Positions 6,106 to 7,246 of a stretch of 7,246 bases of DNA are shown here, one piece after another. Origin of the DNA: Methanoculleus sp. (lineage in GTDB: Archaea > Halobacteriota > Methanomicrobia > Methanomicrobiales > Methanoculleaceae); assembly GCA_028698765.1 (NCBI GenBank), contig JAQVVW010000065.1, forward strand, positions 1-7,246, in the 5' to 3' direction. The notes beneath the pieces are model-generated. The model was not told the origin of the DNA and did not search any database. It saw nothing but the letters and a program-made list of their open reading frames with translations. Within the stretch, counting starts at the first letter, position 1. Every line of letters begins with the position of its first letter. A program made the position numbers and the translations under genes.

Positions 6106-6320
6106 AATCTGCTGCCGGTATGCGCCGGACCTCCCGGAAGCGACTGGCATACACGCCGCTCTCTTCCGCATCCCTCGGAGTCCTTGAGATACAGTGGTGA
6201 AGATACGTTTGATCCACCCTTTCGCGCAAAAAAATATTTCAAAAAACTTAAGACGCTCAGAATATATCGCTTCAGAAAAGTAAGTTTAATAGTACCTATT
6301 TCAAATAAGGATACTAAGGG
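6106..6320 (+). other. AT-rich control region before ParA gene
   Basis: The 215 bases after the metallopeptidase stop contain no plausible gene. The first 100 are G+C-rich with no tRNA or repeat that I can find. From 6225 on, the region becomes strongly AT-rich, with A-runs at 6228-6234 and 6241-6246 spaced about one helical turn apart, then AATATATC at 6261-6268 and TTTAATAG at 6285-6292. The A-runs could bend the DNA or carry regulator sites. Confidence 0.5.
6285..6292 (+). promoter_or_regulatory. TATA box for ParA-family gene
   Basis: TTTAATAG with purine-rich AAGTAAG just before it forms a BRE/TATA-like pair. Transcription would start near 6314, only a few bases before the GTG start at 6321. 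A second candidate, AATATATC at 6261-6268, would give a 30-base leader that includes AAGGA at 6306-6310. Confidence 0.5.
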
Positions 6321-7202
6321 GTGCTGGACATTACGATTATAGCGTTCGCCCACCACAAAGGTGGCACAGGGAAGACGACATCATGCCTCAACGTTGCAGG
6401 ATACCTCCAGAAAGATGGGAAGAAGGTTCTGGTTGTAGACTGCGACCCACAGGCCAATGCCACCACGGGTCTCGGAATCAACCCCGAAACCCTCGAACAG
6501 AGCATGTATGACGTCTTCATGAGCATCTTTGAAGGCTTTCCCGACGTCGCTATCGCCGACGTGATCGTCCCCACGGCGTCGGGGATCGATCTCGCTCCGT
6601 CAACCCTCGATCTCGTGGGGGTCGAGCCCTACCTCTACGGCATCGAGGACCGGGCGGGGATACTCAGGGAAGCGCTCGCGCAGGTAAGGGACGCCTACGA
6701 CTTCATACTGATCGACACGCCCCCGAGCATGGGCCAGTTCGTCATCAACGGCCTCGTCGCAGCAGACCACACCGTCGTCACCCTCGATTCCGGCACGTTC
6801 GCCCTGAAAGGCGTGGAAGCCCTATCTACGATCTTTGGCGACATCAGGGAGATGCTCGGGGAAGACGTCGCAGCAGATTTCGCCATCCTGACCCGCTGGA
6901 AAGGGTCGGGCGATCCGGCTGCCGGAACAGGCGGGCTTGCGCTCTTCCTGAAGCGGATCTTCTCGCCCGCTTCCGCCGCAGAAGAGGAGCGGGAGAGGGA
7001 ACGGCTGAAGGCGTTCGAGTCCGAGGTAAAAAAATCGTTCAAGCAGGTCTTTGCGGTCCCATACTCGCCTGCAATCTACGAGACGCAGCAAAAGGGGCTT
7101 CCTATCTCCCATTACGCACCCGAGAGCGATGCCGGCAGGGAGTACCGGACAATAGCAACTGCGCTCGCCGAGCGGGACAACAATCATGATGAGGATGTGT
7201 AA
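6321..7202 (+). CDS. ParA/Soj-family ATPase with internal insertion
   Basis: The 293-residue protein has a complete deviant Walker A, HKGGTGKTT at 12-20 with the signature Lys13 and catalytic Lys18, Walker A' VVDCDPQAN at 38-46, and Walker B FILIDTPPS at 128-136. Known: ParA ATPases form ATP-dependent dimers that bind DNA non-specifically and move plasmids, chromosomes or protein clusters such as chemotaxis arrays. The C-terminal part, VFAVPYSPAIYETQQKGLPISHYAPES, corresponds to the ParA segment with conserved Pro and Ser before the last helix. Odd: between ILTRWKG (189-195) and this segment about 45 residues replace the roughly 20 of Soj, with a Gly-rich run, an amphipathic LALFLKRIF stretch (206-214) and a highly charged EEERERERLKAFE helix (221-233). 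The start is GTG at 6321. The next gene starts four bases after the stop. It could be chromosomal ParA or a positioning ATPase; no ParB is visible. Confidence 0.92.
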   Translation: MLDITIIAFAHHKGGTGKTTSCLNVAGYLQKDGKKVLVVDCDPQANATTGLGINPETLEQSMYDVFMSIFEGFPDVAIADVIVPTASGIDLAPSTLDLVGVEPYLYGIEDRAGILREALAQVRDAYDFILIDTPPSMGQFVINGLVAADHTVVTLDSGTFALKGVEALSTIFGDIREMLGEDVAADFAILTRWKGSGDPAAGTGGLALFLKRIFSPASAAEEERERERLKAFESEVKKSFKQVFAVPYSPAIYETQQKGLPISHYAPESDAGREYRTIATALAERDNNHDEDV

Positions 7203-7205
7203 TCA

Positions 7206-7246
7206 ATGATCGACAAACCTGGAAGGAAAGCACTATTTACCGGGCC
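7206..7246 (+). CDS. Start of unrecognised gene coupled to ParA
   Basis: An ATG three bases after the ParA stop codon opens a frame reading MIDKPGRKALFTG to the window edge. GAGGAT at 7191-7196 inside the end of the ParA gene is a fitting ribosome binding site nine bases upstream. The tight spacing means translational coupling and suggests a functional partner, such as a ParB-like, adaptor or regulatory protein. Thirteen residues are too few to assign a family. Confidence 0.6.
   Translation, partial: MIDKPGRKALFTG

Noticed and set aside
6099..6356. 85-codon minus-strand ORF across the ParA promoter
   Set aside because: It overlaps the AT-rich control region and the start of the ParA gene and has no plausible start signal or domain.

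Overview
The window looks like chromosomal DNA of a methanogenic archaeon, most likely a Methanoculleus-like member of the Methanomicrobiales. The strongest marker is the partial gene at the left edge, which reads as methanogenesis marker protein 8, a family confined to methanogens and their close relatives. Other support comes from short AT-rich promoter boxes 26-30 bases before several starts, starts without a Shine-Dalgarno site, and G+C-rich coding regions separated by sharply AT-rich gaps. The genus is my inference from protein style; no search was run.

Layout. (1) 1-634, minus: partial methanogenesis marker 8. (2) 770-1686, plus: a 52-residue zinc-ribbon-like protein followed 11 bases later by a DUF1624 / heparan-alpha-glucosaminide N-acetyltransferase-like membrane protein. 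(3) 1818-2912, plus: a TerC/Alx-family membrane protein with a leader containing small inverted repeats. (4) 3010-5024, minus, convergent with TerC: a small predicted lipoprotein followed by adenine deaminase (ade), 17 bases apart and probably cotranscribed. (5) 5025-5424: a divergent intergenic region with an AT-rich promoter near each end and no convincing gene between. (6) 5425-6105, plus: a compact membrane metallopeptidase of M48 type, apparently leaderless. (7) 6106-6320: an AT-rich control region. (8) 6321-7202, plus: a ParA/Soj-type ATPase with an unusual internal insertion. (9) 7206 to the edge, plus: the first 13 codons of an unrecognised gene coupled to the ParA gene.

Most of this is housekeeping or lineage-specific core content, not an obvious accessory island. 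There are no transposases, tRNAs, CRISPR arrays or phage genes. Adenine deaminase serves purine salvage. TerC-type proteins export metal ions, with Mn the best-supported substrate in bacteria. Marker 8 has no assigned function that I know of. The items most worth a second look are the ParA insertion and its downstream partner, the minimal M48-type protease, the unannotated 52-residue zinc-ribbon protein, and the structured non-coding stretch at 5151-5387. I do not see clear evidence of a wholly new multi-gene system; the ParA pair running off the right edge is the best candidate for one.
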